Shown here one piece after another: positions 23,704 to 32,110 of a stretch of 64,000 nt of DNA. Each line of letters starts with the position of its first letter. The stretch's first letter is position 1. The translations under genes were made by a program, and so were the position numbers. The notes below the pieces were generated by a model. It was given only the letters and a program-made list of their open reading frames with translations. It ran no database searches and had not been told where the DNA came from. Source of the stretch: Bacillota bacterium (GTDB taxonomy: Bacteria; Bacillota; Clostridia; Acetivibrionales; JAEXSP01); NCBI GenBank assembly GCA_023453795.1, contig JAEXSP010000031.1, forward strand, positions 1 through 64,000, written 5' to 3'.

Positions 23704-25632
23704 TCAGAACAACTTGAAGAAGTCCTGGAAGCAGTTAAAATCCTTCCCTAAAGCATACTCCCTAACTTCAATGTCAATAGACCCTATTATTTTCTTGAGC
23801 TTTTTATAAGCATTCCTGTCAGCACTGCTTATAATAAATATATTATTGCAGGAAAAAGGGTAAACGTTCTTAAAGGCATTTTGAAATTTGCTTGTTATCC
23901 TGTCCTCCTTGAATATCAGCGACCTGTTGTCGATTATCTGATATACCTTAAGATCAATAGAGAATTCCAGAGCTTCGGCAATCTCCCTTTTAAGATCGCT
24001 CTTAAACAATTCGATGTAGTTGGGAAGAAGAAACTTCTTTTGCTGCTCGACAGTATACAGGTTGCTCAATACAGGCGCAATGTGGCCTGCTATAGTTTCA
24101 ACAGTAAGTCTGATTTCCTCATCTGTTATGGGTACATTCTTGAACTTAAATAAAATGATTGCACCCAAAACCTCAATATCCACTCTGTCAATATATATAG
24201 GTGCAATAAGCAATCCCGGGCTGTGTCCGATGTCTTCAACAAGAGACTTGCTAATATACTGAAGCATCCCTGCTTCGCTCGCCTCATATATTGCATCACC
24301 CTCAAAGACCCTCTTCCAACAGGGTGTCACCTTTATTTCTTTTTTCCTTGTTTCTATGTTTAGCCTCTCAGCGATTTTAAATACACCCTTATCCTTATCA
24401 TATATTGCAATAAGGCCCTTTTCAATCTGGAAGGATATTTCCAGAGTCATAAGCGTCAATTGCAGCAGTGTTTTGATATTTGCTGAGCTGTTGATATTTC
24501 TCATCAGTGTATTCAGGGAGCTTAACTTGTCAAGCTTTCCTTGAATTATCCTCTTCTGTTCATTCACTTTATCAAAAAGCTGAGCATTTGAAAGCGCTAT
24601 GTATGTAGCGGAAGCCAGACTCTCGATCAACTCAAACATGCTGTTCTTATATTCATTGCCTGTTACTGATTTCCCAAGAGTAACAAGGCCGAGAACCATT
24701 CCGTTCTTTATCAGCAGCACTATATAAACTGCTTGCAAGGGAGCCAGCGCTTTGACCCCTTCTTTAAATATTTTATTGAAATACTCTGTATCCGAGGAGT
24801 CCTCAAAATTAAGAATGACCTTGTTTACATCTACAGCCGCCGCTTTGTCGAAGGTCAATCTGACTTCAATTTCTCCCAACCTGTAGTAAATATCCTTATA
24901 TGCCTTAAGTGTATACTGCTCGCTTTTCTCATCGTACAGGAAGAAACCCGTGATTGTATTCTGAGTCAATTCGGAAAAAACATCAACGGACAAATTATAC
25001 AGGACATCCAGGCTTAGTTCACTGAGAAGGGCTTTTGATGACTGGTTGATTGCAAAAAGGTTGAATATTTTCTCATCAAGCTCCTTATTGGCTGACTGCA
25101 GCTCTTCATACCTTTTGTAATTCTCAAGAGCGTTATTGAAAAGCTTCATCAGGGCGCTTGCAATTATATAATCATCACTGTTGAAATCTCCGATAATTTT
25201 ATTAGAGATGAAAATGAAGCCATAAAGGTTGTTCTCGATTATTAACGGTATAGCAGTAGATACATTGAAGCTTTCAAGCACATTCTGCCCGAAAAACATT
25301 TTAAGCTTCTCATCCTCGGTAATAAGCGCACCGTAAAATACTGCAATATTCTGAAGGTCCTCGGAATTCTCAATAGCGAGTATGGTGCTGTCATAACCCT
25401 TAACCTTTTTTAAGACAAAGCTGCTGCCTTTGAGGACAAATACCGCAGACTTTTCAAGCGTAAGCAATTCATTAACAAAGTCAAAAGCGGCATCAATGAT
25501 CTGTTCAAAGTTCAATTTCTGTGAGAAAAACTCAATCGCCTGGATCAGCCCTGAATATCTGAACAATTTTGCCGATAGCTGTTCCGTTTTTTTCTGTTCT
25601 TCAATAGTATTTAAAATCGAGTTATACTCCAC
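23704..25632 (-). CDS. Multi-GAF-domain sensor protein
   Basis: 642 residues from GTG 25632 (AGGGGGG at good spacing; a reading from 25656 begins within that site). Short N-terminal coiled coil, then three GAF-like modules (about 25-180, 200-370 and 385-545), seen in repeated patterns such as AAFDFVNELLTLEKSAVFVL, LEISFQIEKGLIAIYDKDKG and PGLLIAPIYIDRVDIEVLGA. The last about 90 residues form a separate small domain with no recognised output (no kinase, HTH, GGDEF or EAL motif). Probably a cytoplasmic signalling or scaffold protein. It lies 40 nt downstream of the FapA-like gene in the same direction. Confidence 0.7.
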   Translation of the reverse strand: MEYNSILNTIEEQKKTEQLSAKLFRYSGLIQAIEFFSQKLNFEQIIDAAFDFVNELLTLEKSAVFVLKGSSFVLKKVKGYDSTILAIENSEDLQNIAVFYGALITEDEKLKMFFGQNVLESFNVSTAIPLIIENNLYGFIFISNKIIGDFNSDDYIIASALMKLFNNALENYKRYEELQSANKELDEKIFNLFAINQSSKALLSELSLDVLYNLSVDVFSELTQNTITGFFLYDEKSEQYTLKAYKDIYYRLGEIEVRLTFDKAAAVDVNKVILNFEDSSDTEYFNKIFKEGVKALAPLQAVYIVLLIKNGMVLGLVTLGKSVTGNEYKNSMFELIESLASATYIALSNAQLFDKVNEQKRIIQGKLDKLSSLNTLMRNINSSANIKTLLQLTLMTLEISFQIEKGLIAIYDKDKGVFKIAERLNIETRKKEIKVTPCWKRVFEGDAIYEASEAGMLQYISKSLVEDIGHSPGLLIAPIYIDRVDIEVLGAIILFKFKNVPITDEEIRLTVETIAGHIAPVLSNLYTVEQQKKFLLPNYIELFKSDLKREIAEALEFSIDLKVYQIIDNRSLIFKEDRITSKFQNAFKNVYPFSCNNIFIISSADRNAYKKLKKIIGSIDIEVREYALGKDFNCFQDFFKLF

Positions 25633-25672
25633 TTTGCACCCCCCTTTCCTTACCAAAATCCTTGCTGATTAA

Positions 25673-27265
25673 TTATAGTTCTTTCAATTCACCGTCTTGA
25701 ATATAAAAGCTGGTGCTTAAGGTTACCTTTGAAATTTCCTTGTATACCTTCTTTATTTCTACCAGAGTATTCGGATAGGCCTTCTTAAGTATACAGATCT
25801 CACCTTCCCCGTGAGTTCTAAGGTAATTGATCAGACACTTTCTTTCGTCCTCGAAAAGTTTCAGGTCATTTTTCAGGTCGAAAAAGCGGTTCTTAATATT
25901 TTCATATATGATCATCTGTTCCCTTGTCAATTGTGCTGTAGCACTGCTGTAAATGGATATTTCCTGCTTAATCCTCGCAATGTCGCTCTTAAAATCCTCA
26001 ATCCTGACAGTTATTTTTTCAAGCCTGTCCTTTAAGGAGTTCCTGTCAAAGCCTTTCACCGATACAACTGTCCTCTTTTCACTTGCAGAACCTATAATGG
26101 AAGAAACAACCTTTATATCCGCCTGTATACTTCCCCCTATGATTTGTCCCTTGGTGGAGTCGAGTATGACTTCCTTTGCGGTTATGTTGCTGTTAAGACA
26201 GTAAAACCCTATATGTACGCTTCCGTCACATATAATCGTGGCATCTGATACGTATTTGGTATAAATATCCTTTTTAGACCTTATTACAGCCTTGTTTTTT
26301 CCTGCAATACCGCCCTTTATAAATACGCTGCCTTCACGGCTGATTATCTCTCTTACGCTGCCCACCCCATAATCCCCAAGCACTTCGACATCCTTATCGG
26401 CTACCACTGAAAAATTATCTTCAATAGAACCCTTTACTGTTAAGAAACCATCGAAATCAATATTTCCGGTCTTGAAATCAACATTTTGGGTTATCTCAAG
26501 GTGATTAGACACGCCTATCCTGTCGCCCTCGTAAAATACGGCACCATCCCTTATTGCAGTGAGTACGGTTCTTCCGCTTTCATATGTTTCTTTTACAGTA
26601 TTCTTGTCATACAGCATGGGATAGTTCTTGCCGGGCATGGGGGCTATAGGATTTCCTTTAACCGATTTGCCCGGAAAGCCTGGTGTAGGATCCAGCTTTT
26701 CTCCAAGCCAGTCATCGGCTTTGACCCTGTTTATAAGATTAAGCTCGTAATGGTCGACATTTCCATCCTCTTTTACTTCGGGCTTGGCCTCATTAAGCTC
26801 ATACATTTTAATAATTGCGTCGCGTCCGTTTTCCGGCTGTGTGCCTTCAGCAATAAGAATCTGCTTGCCGTTGCACAGTTGATTCAGGAGCGTATCCTGC
26901 TTGACCCCGAATACAACTCCGCTTTCCCCAAGCTTTTTAAGGATCTCACGTATAAGCACTACTTTTTTATCGCCGGTAAATTCTTCTTCCATCACCGCCA
27001 AAGTAACATATGCTTTTAACTCATCACTTGAGATTTCAATCGATACTCTTTGTTTTGCTTCGGCAAATTTTACAGGAGGCTTGGGCGCAAACATTATAGC
27101 GCTTTTTATTGCCATAAAGCTTGTGATCTTCATCTCATTGTATTGAGAAATAACTTTATTAAACTGTTCAACAGACATGCCGGTTTTAAAGGACTCTATA
27201 TAGTAGCCGTCCGTACGTCTGGTGATCATTACATGTTCGGATGAATAAATTATATCCTGTTCCAT
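25673..27265 (-). CDS. FapA/DUF342 family polymer-forming-like protein
   Basis: 530 residues. The central part (about 165-390) matches the FapA (DUF342) family: DDWLGEKLDPTPGFPGKSVK, GKNYPML and the beta-helix rungs such as GNIDFDGFLTVKGSIEDNFS and SVFIKGGIAGKNKAVI. A coiled coil (about 395-470) and a basic C-terminal domain follow. FapA-type proteins are often linked with flagella or cell-surface assembly, but no flagellar gene is nearby. It is apparently co-transcribed with the GAF sensor (40-nt gap) and acpS. Cytoplasmic; function open. Confidence 0.78.
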   Translation of the reverse strand: MEQDIIYSSEHVMITRRTDGYYIESFKTGMSVEQFNKVISQYNEMKITSFMAIKSAIMFAPKPPVKFAEAKQRVSIEISSDELKAYVTLAVMEEEFTGDKKVVLIREILKKLGESGVVFGVKQDTLLNQLCNGKQILIAEGTQPENGRDAIIKMYELNEAKPEVKEDGNVDHYELNLINRVKADDWLGEKLDPTPGFPGKSVKGNPIAPMPGKNYPMLYDKNTVKETYESGRTVLTAIRDGAVFYEGDRIGVSNHLEITQNVDFKTGNIDFDGFLTVKGSIEDNFSVVADKDVEVLGDYGVGSVREIISREGSVFIKGGIAGKNKAVIRSKKDIYTKYVSDATIICDGSVHIGFYCLNSNITAKEVILDSTKGQIIGGSIQADIKVVSSIIGSASEKRTVVSVKGFDRNSLKDRLEKITVRIEDFKSDIARIKQEISIYSSATAQLTREQMIIYENIKNRFFDLKNDLKLFEDERKCLINYLRTHGEGEICILKKAYPNTLVEIKKVYKEISKVTLSTSFYIQDGELKEL

Positions 27266-27466
27266 TTTGAGACCCCATTCCGTCTAAGGATTGTTAACAT
27301 AACCTTAGCGTTGAATAATAATATAATTCTACAGAAAATGATATTTCCCTTTTTTTATCCGTTAATTCGAAAAAGTTTTTGGTCTTTAATACCTCATAAT
27401 TTTACAAGGATAAAATACTCCACGCTTGAGAATATAAATAATGAATATTATTTGTAGGAGGATATT

Positions 27467-27676
27467 ATGGAAAATACGACATTCAGTGTTCCATCAATAA
27501 CTTGCAGTGTTTGCTCAAATAAGATTCAGCAGGGTGTCAGAACATTGAACGGTATCGGTGATGTAGACGTCGACTTGAAATCAAAAACCGTTAATGTCCA
27601 ATATGACCCGGCTGATGTACAGCCACAGGAAATACGTAAAAAAATCGCATCATTGGGATATGAAGTAGTCCAGTAG
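27467..27676 (+). CDS. CopZ-like heavy-metal-associated (HMA) protein
   Basis: 69 residues, a single ferredoxin-like HMA domain. The metal-binding CxxC is at Cys13 and Cys16 (ITCSVCSNKI), followed by the usual GVRTLNGIGDVDVDLKSKTV and IASLGYEVV. The first Cys is preceded by Ile-Thr rather than the common Met-x, a small deviation. It should bind Cu(I) or a similar soft metal and hand it to an ATPase or sensor, but no P-type ATPase gene lies nearby. ATG follows TAGGAGG. Confidence 0.88.
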   Translation: MENTTFSVPSITCSVCSNKIQQGVRTLNGIGDVDVDLKSKTVNVQYDPADVQPQEIRKKIASLGYEVVQ

Positions 27677-27699
27677 GCGGAGATAAGAATAAAACCAAC

Positions 27700-27755
27700 A
27701 TCCCCTTGCCAGGGGGCAAGAGAGCCTTACTCTCTTGCCCCCTTACGAAGGGGAT
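27700..27755. repeat. Long two-level perfect palindrome
   Basis: Inner arms of 13 bp, GGGGGCAAGAGAG (27712-27724) and CTCTCTTGCCCCC (27730-27742), with a 5-nt loop; outer arms ATCCCCTT (27700-27707) and AAGGGGAT (27748-27755). It lies between two convergent genes. There is no T tract on either side, so it is not a classical terminator; it could be a bidirectional stop or a small palindromic mobile repeat. Confidence 0.7.
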
Positions 27756-27787
27756 TCCATAGATTTTGAAGCACGCTGTCGAAGCAT

Positions 27788-28465
27788 CTATTTTTGGTAA
27801 TTCAATGACCTGAGTATTGTCTCTTCCTGGGTTTTAATATGTTCCTCTGCAATTTTATGGGCCCTTTCAACATCTCTTTTTGCTATTGAATCATAGATCT
27901 CTTCATGCTCCCTTACCAATTCCTTAGGGCTTACATAATCCTTTAAGTATATCACCCTGAAGCGATGTATCTGTTCCCTAAGGTTGTTTGTAATCTGAAT
28001 CAGCTTATCGTTTCTTGAAGAGCGGTAAATGATGTCATGGAACTCGGCATCCTTTTTTATTGAGCCTTTTAAATTTTCCTTTTCTACGTAATTTGCGAAC
28101 TGGTTGTGTATATTCTTAAGTTCCTTTATTTCTTCATCAGTAATCCTTGCTGCCGACAAAGCTGTTGCAAGGCCATCCATCGAGGCTCTTACTTCTAAAA
28201 CATCCATTAAGTCTTTTACAGAAAGGTCTGCTACATGAGCGCCTTTCCTTGGCAGCATTTCCACCAGTCCTTCAAGCTCAAGCTTCCTGATAGCTTCACG
28301 AACAGGGGTGCGGCTGACACCCATTTTTTCAGCAAGCTGTACCTCCATCAATCGCTCTCCGGGCTTAAGCTCGCCGATTATTATAGCCTCACGGAGAGTA
28401 TTGAATATCACCTCACGCAACGGCTTATAGTCATTCAAATTTACTTTTGTAAGTTTCCCAGTCAT
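27788..28465 (-). CDS. GntR family (FadR subfamily) transcriptional regulator
   Basis: 225 residues. N-terminal winged helix-turn-helix (about 12-75; IIGELKPGERLMEVQLAEKM and VSRTPVREAIRKLELEGLVE) and a C-terminal all-helical FCD ligand-binding domain (about 85-215). It lies 26 nt downstream of ispE in the same orientation, an order I know from other clostridia. Ligand and targets are unknown; acidic metabolites are common in this subfamily. Confidence 0.9.
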   Translation of the reverse strand: MTGKLTKVNLNDYKPLREVIFNTLREAIIIGELKPGERLMEVQLAEKMGVSRTPVREAIRKLELEGLVEMLPRKGAHVADLSVKDLMDVLEVRASMDGLATALSAARITDEEIKELKNIHNQFANYVEKENLKGSIKKDAEFHDIIYRSSRNDKLIQITNNLREQIHRFRVIYLKDYVSPKELVREHEEIYDSIAKRDVERAHKIAEEHIKTQEETILRSLNYQK

Positions 28466-28490
28466 CTAAATACCCCCATATATTATGTAT

Positions 28491-29342
28491 CTAACATGTT
28501 TCTGTAAGAAAGCTGTCCCACCTGTCGTCCTTCAATGAGTTGAAAGCTTCCTGCGCTGCTGCTTTGCATTCAAAAATTCCAAATACCGTAGGTCCGCTTC
28601 CGCTCATAATGCTTCCGAGAGCCCCGGCGTCAACAAGCCCCCTTTTGATTTCTTCAATAACAGGATGTTTTTCAATAGTAACCGTTTCAAGCACATTAAC
28701 CATGTTTTTTGATATATAGTCAATGCGTTTATCTGTTATTGCCTTAATTAAAGCCTCTGTATCCGGCCTAATTTTTATCTTTTCTAAATTCAGGCTTTTA
28801 TATACCCAAGGAGTAGATACATTGATTTTTGGCTTAATTAAAACTAAATCGACACATGGCAGCGGATTCAGGTTTGTCAATATATTCCCTATACCTTCTG
28901 CCAGAACTGTTCCCCCTCTTATGCAATAAGGAACATCAGCTCCTACCCGCTTGCCTGTTTCCGCCAATTGATCCTCATTCATGCCAAGTGAAAATAGCTC
29001 ATTCATGCCCAGAATAACAGAAGCAGCATCAGAACTGCCTCCTGCAAGACCGGCAGCAACAGGAATGTTCTTACTTATAACTATTTTTACTCCGTCGGGA
29101 ATTCCAAACTTCCCCATTATTATCTCAGCTGCTTTATATGCTGTGTTTCGTCTGTCATTAGGAACCCACGGAAATTGGCATGAAATCTCTATTCCCGATT
29201 TTTTTTTCTCTATGAAAATATCGTCATGAAGCCTTACAGACTGCATTATCATTTTGACATCATGGTAACCGTCCGTCCTTTTCCTTAAAACATCAATGGA
29301 TAAATTAATTTTTGCTCTAGCCTCCGACTGATAATATTTCAT
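28491..29342 (-). CDS. ispE: 4-diphosphocytidyl-2-C-methyl-D-erythritol kinase
   Basis: 283 residues from ATG 29342, which has AAGGAGAT upstream; an ATG at 29360 would start inside that site. GHMP kinase with the catalytic-lysine region ARAKINLSIDVL near the N-terminus, the ATP-binding loop PVAAGLAGGSSDAAS (about 93-107) and C-terminal GSIMSGSGPTVFGIF. Fourth step of the non-mevalonate isoprenoid pathway, phosphorylating CDP-methylerythritol in the cytoplasm. Located between a SPOCS/LysM gene and gntR as in related clostridia. Confidence 0.95.
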   Translation of the reverse strand: MKYYQSEARAKINLSIDVLRKRTDGYHDVKMIMQSVRLHDDIFIEKKKSGIEISCQFPWVPNDRRNTAYKAAEIIMGKFGIPDGVKIVISKNIPVAAGLAGGSSDAASVILGMNELFSLGMNEDQLAETGKRVGADVPYCIRGGTVLAEGIGNILTNLNPLPCVDLVLIKPKINVSTPWVYKSLNLEKIKIRPDTEALIKAITDKRIDYISKNMVNVLETVTIEKHPVIEEIKRGLVDAGALGSIMSGSGPTVFGIFECKAAAQEAFNSLKDDRWDSFLTETC

Positions 29343-29405
29343 TAGATATCTCCTTGCCATAAATTTCTAATATATTATATACAAAATACATTTCTGTTTC
29401 AATAA

Positions 29406-29432
29406 AAAGTGCCTGAAATCTGAATTTCAGGC
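29406..29432 (-). terminator. Terminator after the SPOCS/LysM gene
   Basis: GCCTGAAAT (29411-29419) and ATTTCAGGC (29424-29432) with a 4-nt loop; on the minus strand a T-rich tail follows. It separates the SPOCS gene from ispE. Confidence 0.85.
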
Positions 29433-29474
29433 ATAATTTTATAGAAAATTATTAATTTGTATACATTAAATCAA

Positions 29475-31043
29475 TCAAAATACCTTTTTTGGAATAATAA
29501 TCTGCTGGCCGGCAGTCAGAACATCATCCTCAGAAAGGCCATTTATGCTTTGAATGTCAGAGACACTTGTCAAATACCTTTTTGCTACTTCCCAAAGGGT
29601 ATCACCGGGTTTCGCAAAATAGATGGTGATGCTGGGCTGATTTATTAGCTTTCGATCCTCAATAGGGCTTTCATTCACCTTTACAATCAACGGCAAAGTG
29701 ACTTGATTGATCACTTTTATATTAAGGTTTATTACCACTCTCACTTCAACCTCGGTGCTTGACACCATGCTGTAGTTACAGTGCTCTACCTCCATGCTGA
29801 TCTCACAAGGCATTTCACTGTTGGCTCCCTTTACATCAATGGTATGCCTGAACGGTACTTCTTCGTTGTGGCAGCATATAGGCTTTTCACTGTCATTTGA
29901 AAGATAAAGCACGTTATTATTTGTCAGGCCCTCTATAGTAATTTTGTCTTCAGTAATACTGCATTCGCTCAGTACCGGTTTGGAAAGAACGTTAAATACC
30001 TCCCCTATTTCCGGGGAATCCTCTTTTATCGTCAGAGTATCCTTTAGTATGACCTGACTCCTTGTCTGTACGACAACCTCTTCCGTAGTGAAATCTTCTC
30101 TGTCAAAGCTGATGCTGGATCTTGAACAATATGCATCGGAAATTTTCTCTATATTCTTTTTAGCGTAGCCCTCGGTATCTATGTTAAGAACAACGTCGCA
30201 TTCTATAGCCCTTATTTCTCCATCGTTGTTCTCAACAGCCTCGAATTGGGCATTTACCACATCAAAATCAACTTCACAGGAGGATTCTTCGTCCACACCC
30301 TCCAAATCTATAAAGTGAGTAAAGGGTATTTCATTTTCCACTATCTGAAGACTGCTGTCATCATCATCCCCGATATAAAGAGTAGAAACATTTATGTCCC
30401 CTTTTGCCACAACCTTGTTGTCCGTGACCCTGAAATCCTTACCTGTGATTTTTACATCGTTTCTGAGTATCTCTCTGATGCTCGGCTTACCGGATGGTAT
30501 CTCCAAGGCTTCCCTTACTGTGTACTGTGATTTATTGCTTCCGATAAAGCTATTCACCCTGACATTCTCTTTCAATACCTGTATGTCGTCTATGCCTCTT
30601 AATCCTTCTATTATCTCTTGCTCAGCCGTCTGGTAGGCCCTTGCACCAATTCTCAGAATTGTTTTTATATTAATTTTTCTTCCGTTCAGGATTTCATAAT
30701 CGATATGTTCGATATCACAGTTGACCTTACAGTTCATACCCTGCCTGGAGCCCGTCATATCCATGCCGTATGAAAAGGGTACACTTGTGTTTATGCTTTT
30801 GATGTTGTCATTTGAGTCATCAGGAATATAAAGTATCTTGAAAAGGATTGTACCGGTGACCATTATTTTATCATGCATCGCTTCAGTCCTATTTGCATAA
30901 ACATCCCCGTCCAAAAGCAATATCTGAGCTATATCCGGTTTCACGTCGGGTACAATTATATCATTTTCAACAACGGTCTGTGATGAATCTTCACCTATCA
31001 CCTGACTAACCTTGATCATTTCCCTTACAAATTCAAGTGACAT
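29475..31043 (-). CDS. SPOCS (DUF3794) domain protein with C-terminal LysM
   Basis: 522 residues. Three tandem SPOCS/DUF3794 modules fill about 35-455; each has a pattern like VTGTILFKILYIPDDSNDNI...VPFSYGMDM. A LysM peptidoglycan-binding motif ends the protein (about 475-520; YFAKPGDTLWEVAKRYLTSV... GQQIIIPK). Such proteins assemble with the spore coat or cortex in clostridia. No signal peptide, consistent with mother-cell synthesis and assembly on the forespore. Position between veg and ispE is conserved. Confidence 0.88.
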   Translation of the reverse strand: MSLEFVREMIKVSQVIGEDSSQTVVENDIIVPDVKPDIAQILLLDGDVYANRTEAMHDKIMVTGTILFKILYIPDDSNDNIKSINTSVPFSYGMDMTGSRQGMNCKVNCDIEHIDYEILNGRKINIKTILRIGARAYQTAEQEIIEGLRGIDDIQVLKENVRVNSFIGSNKSQYTVREALEIPSGKPSIREILRNDVKITGKDFRVTDNKVVAKGDINVSTLYIGDDDDSSLQIVENEIPFTHFIDLEGVDEESSCEVDFDVVNAQFEAVENNDGEIRAIECDVVLNIDTEGYAKKNIEKISDAYCSRSSISFDREDFTTEEVVVQTRSQVILKDTLTIKEDSPEIGEVFNVLSKPVLSECSITEDKITIEGLTNNNVLYLSNDSEKPICCHNEEVPFRHTIDVKGANSEMPCEISMEVEHCNYSMVSSTEVEVRVVINLNIKVINQVTLPLIVKVNESPIEDRKLINQPSITIYFAKPGDTLWEVAKRYLTSVSDIQSINGLSEDDVLTAGQQIIIPKKVF

Positions 31044-31197
31044 GATTTCTTCCTCCTCATGCTATTATGATACGCTGGCAATCGTTTATTACTGGCGGCT
31101 TCTCAAAACGACTTGCTACTATGTAATATATATTGAAAAACAGCATGAAATATTACTGAAAATCAAAAGGCATAGGACACTTTCGATTTTGAACAAA

Positions 31198-31222
31198 TAA
31201 AAAGACCGGATATTATATCCGG
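31198..31222 (-). terminator. Terminator of veg
   Basis: CCGGATAT (31206-31213) and ATATCCGG (31215-31222) form a tight hairpin; on the minus strand TCTTTTTATTTG follows. Confidence 0.8.
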
Positions 31223-31266
31223 CCGTTTTATTTAACCTAAAAGGCAATTATTAAATTCTGCATCCT

Positions 31267-31533
31267 TCAACTTACGTGTATCCTTTTATTATCCTTACAT
31301 ACCACTAATTCTACTGCTTTTGTAAGTATGTCCGTATAACTGTATGATACTCTTCTGGTCGCTTCATATTCATTCTCAAACTTCACTATGAAGATGCTGG
31401 GATAGGTGTTTTCAAGTACTCCTTCTCTGATAAATGCCTTTTTTCTGCCTTTATTGGCTTTCAATTGAACCTTTTCACCAATACATGTTTCGATATCTCG
31501 TTTTATCTGAAACAGGTCACTTTTTTCTATCAA
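31267..31533 (-). CDS. veg: Veg protein
   Basis: 88 residues from TTG 31533, which has GAGGTG exactly 6 nt upstream; longer readings start within the promoter region. Sequence matches the Veg family: DLFQIKRDIETCIGEKVQLK, ANKGRKKAFIREGVLENTYP and SIFIVKFENEYEATRRVSYS. Length is the family norm. Veg is a small cytoplasmic beta-rich protein that stimulates biofilm matrix genes in B. subtilis; its role in clostridia is unclear. Has its own near-perfect promoter and terminator. Confidence 0.92.
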   Translation of the reverse strand: MIEKSDLFQIKRDIETCIGEKVQLKANKGRKKAFIREGVLENTYPSIFIVKFENEYEATRRVSYSYTDILTKAVELVVCKDNKRIHVS

Positions 31534-31601
31534 TTGAATCACCTCATCTTCTGTTTGCAACATTATATCACAAGAAGATGTGCTTGTCAAAAAAATTATA
31601 T

Positions 31602-31631
31602 ATTATAACAAGGGAAATTTATTTATGTCAA
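31602..31631 (-). promoter_or_regulatory. Strong sigma-A promoter of veg
   Basis: On the minus strand a perfect TTGACA (31626-31631) and a perfect TATAAT (31602-31607) are separated by 18 nt. In B. subtilis the veg promoter is also among the strongest known. Confidence 0.75.
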
Positions 31632-31691
31632 GCATTTTTTAATATTTTGTTTCTTTTATGCTCCTTAACATATTTATAAAAATCCCCGCTA

Positions 31692-31955
31692 TTATATTTT
31701 TCTATTGCCGGACAAAGCAATTTCTTTTGTTTTTGATTCTATTATATCCCCTATTCTAGCTTTGCGCTCCATAACACTTTTCTCCCCGGGAAGTATAAGG
31801 TCACACTCAGGTGCATCAGCCTGAATCCTCTCGCTTACTCCTCTAAGTACCATAACATTTCCTTTATTGGAACTCTTTATTTCTGTTACTCTAAAAAAAA
31901 CATCTTGTCCGTACGATTTTCTAGCCACTATATCTCCCACCTGTATTTTTTTCAT
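31692..31955 (-). pseudogene. Truncated YabG (N-terminal domain only)
   Basis: 87 residues from ATG 31955. The first about 60 match the N-terminus of the sporulation protease YabG (KIQVGDIVARKSYGQDVFFR, then VLRGVSERIQADAPECDLI). YabG is normally near 290 residues; the protease part is missing. Past the stop, a short open stretch in another frame (ending near 31624) does not resemble the YabG catalytic region as far as I can tell. The place next to veg is where yabG stands in Bacillus and clostridia, so this is the native locus decayed by deletion. It may still be expressed as a small protein. Confidence 0.65.
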
Positions 31956-32110
31956 TTTATCACCCGACCGCATTATAATTCCTGATACATAATATGATAA
32001 TAATCTCATCAATGTGAAAAATGAAGACTAAACTTTTTATTTCTATTGAAAAACAAGGATATTAAACGTTATAATCATTACAGTATTAGCATTTTAGGAG
32101 GTTGCCCATT

